From Cliona cf. orientalis (lineage: Eukaryota > Porifera > Demospongiae > Clionaida > Clionaidae): DNA of 64,000 nt. A model generated the notes under the pieces. That model was not told the DNA's origin and did not search any database. It saw only the letters and a list, made by a program, of their open reading frames with translations. The position numbers and the translations under genes are program-made. Below, one piece after another: positions 63,343 through 64,000 of this stretch. Numbering within the stretch: position 1 is the stretch's first letter; each line of letters opens with the position of its first letter. The DNA lies in NCBI GenBank assembly GCA_963930775.1, contig OZ005705.1:4092001-4156000 (forward strand). Direction: 5' to 3'.

Positions 63343-64000
63343 ATGATTGAACGATTGTTGTTTCGCGAGGTATGGGCGACCTTTACCAACTTGGAGGTGA
63401 GGCGGGTAGGATATTCCTATGAGCGGATGGAGAGAGTATTGCATGAGGTGGTGAAATCGAAGCCATCGGCTAATGGACTGGCAATCATTGTAGGTAATGA
63501 AATCAGCTATAAGCCTGAACATCAACCCCTTTCTGGAACGATTAAGGATCTCAAGGCTGCCAGAGATGCATTCGAGTCGTTGAAGTTTACTACAGTCCCC
63601 ATCCGGAATGCTTCAGCAAGAGAGATCATAGATATAGTCCAAGTTGCTTCACAATACACCTATCCAAGCTGCTACAGGAGATTGGCTTTCGTTTTCAGTG
63701 GCCATGGAGATGCAAAATACATTTATGCTCATGATTCAGAAGTTCCTTTACAAACATGTATATTTGATCCTTGGATGCCGAAGAAATCACCAAATCTTGC
63801 CCATATACCCAAACTCTTCTTTTTGGATGCTTGCCGAGGAGATGCTGTAGATCAAGGTGTATTCACACCAAGTGGACCAGTTCCTAAGGGTGCAGGGCGA
63901 GCCCCTAGTGTGGGGAATTACCTGTTGGCTAACTCGACTCTTCCTACAATGAAGGCATTTGAAAAGCCATTTGCTGGTGGCGGCTACTGGATGCAACACT
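63343..64000 (+). CDS. Caspase-like cysteine peptidase (C14 fold), 3' end outside window
   Basis: From the ATG at 63343 (an in-frame TGA lies about 20 bases upstream) the frame is open to the window end, 219 codons. The p20-type landmarks are NGLAIIVGNEISY, SGTIKDLKAARDAFESL, the catalytic histidine in FVFSGHGD (about residue 125) and the catalytic cysteine in FFLDACRGD (about residue 165). Caspases cleave after aspartate in cell death and inflammation. The spacing fits a caspase better than a metacaspase, but the specificity pocket (small subunit) is not reached. No death-fold prodomain is seen in the 50 residues before the catalytic domain. The ORF starts 88 bases from the opposite-strand SH3 exon. 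Confidence 0.82.
   Translation, partial: MIERLLFREVWATFTNLEVRRVGYSYERMERVLHEVVKSKPSANGLAIIVGNEISYKPEHQPLSGTIKDLKAARDAFESLKFTTVPIRNASAREIIDIVQVASQYTYPSCYRRLAFVFSGHGDAKYIYAHDSEVPLQTCIFDPWMPKKSPNLAHIPKLFFLDACRGDAVDQGVFTPSGPVPKGAGRAPSVGNYLLANSTLPTMKAFEKPFAGGGYWMQH

Noticed and set aside
1-64000. CRISPR arrays, bacterial operons, prophage or plasmid origin
   Set aside because: No regularly spaced identical repeats with unique spacers; spliced genes and eukaryotic transposons show a nuclear genome.

Overview
This is a eukaryotic nuclear window, most likely from a marine invertebrate and possibly a sponge; that placement is inference. The host genes are split into many short exons with GT-AG introns, and the families are metazoan: neutral ceramidase, SH3 adaptor, caspase-like peptidase. 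No bacterial operons, ribosome binding sites or CRISPR arrays are seen. Most of the sequence is transposable elements (TEs), largely short non-autonomous DNA elements (MITEs) nested in one another.

Host genes. The 3' half of a neutral ceramidase gene lies at 1-6194 on the + strand: nine exons whose phases fit at every junction. A second gene runs on the - strand from 63255 down to 27888. Ten exons (about 356 codons, 5' end outside the window) join in phase and encode two SH3 domains, a tyrosine-containing linker and an unrecognised C-terminal region. Its introns hold most of the TEs. A caspase-like open frame (63343-64000, +) runs off the right edge. Weaker exon candidates are at 7028-7111 (-), 28835-28975 (-), 31262-31566 (+), 59820-59916 (-, signal peptide) and 60352-60557 (-).

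Mobile elements. 5.1-6.7 kb: an inverted repeat with arms built of 10-bp phased units. 12.6-14.0 kb: a TTAA-flanked element containing another insertion, with an older uninterrupted copy at 10.4-10.9 kb. 15.3-17.9 kb: a decayed transposase-like gene split by a TTAA MITE. 19.6-26.6 kb: a Ty3/Gypsy LTR retrotransposon with GTAG target duplications, itself hit twice. 35.7-38 kb: a tandem MITE cluster. 38.3-38.8 kb: a Myb/SANT gene remnant. 43.0-50.2 kb: a three-layer nest whose innermost layer is a Ngaro-like tyrosine-recombinase retrotransposon with split direct repeats, tandem repeats and a local inversion in its reverse transcriptase. 55.7-57.5 kb: a Mutator-like MITE with a 9-bp target duplication and two MITEs only two bases apart.

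Two patterns cut across these units. Several otherwise different MITE families share TACCGTA-type termini. A 13-bp motif, GACGACCTTTACC, recurs in different repeat families and in sequence with no assigned repeat. All calls come from reading the sequence; no database search or alignment program was run.
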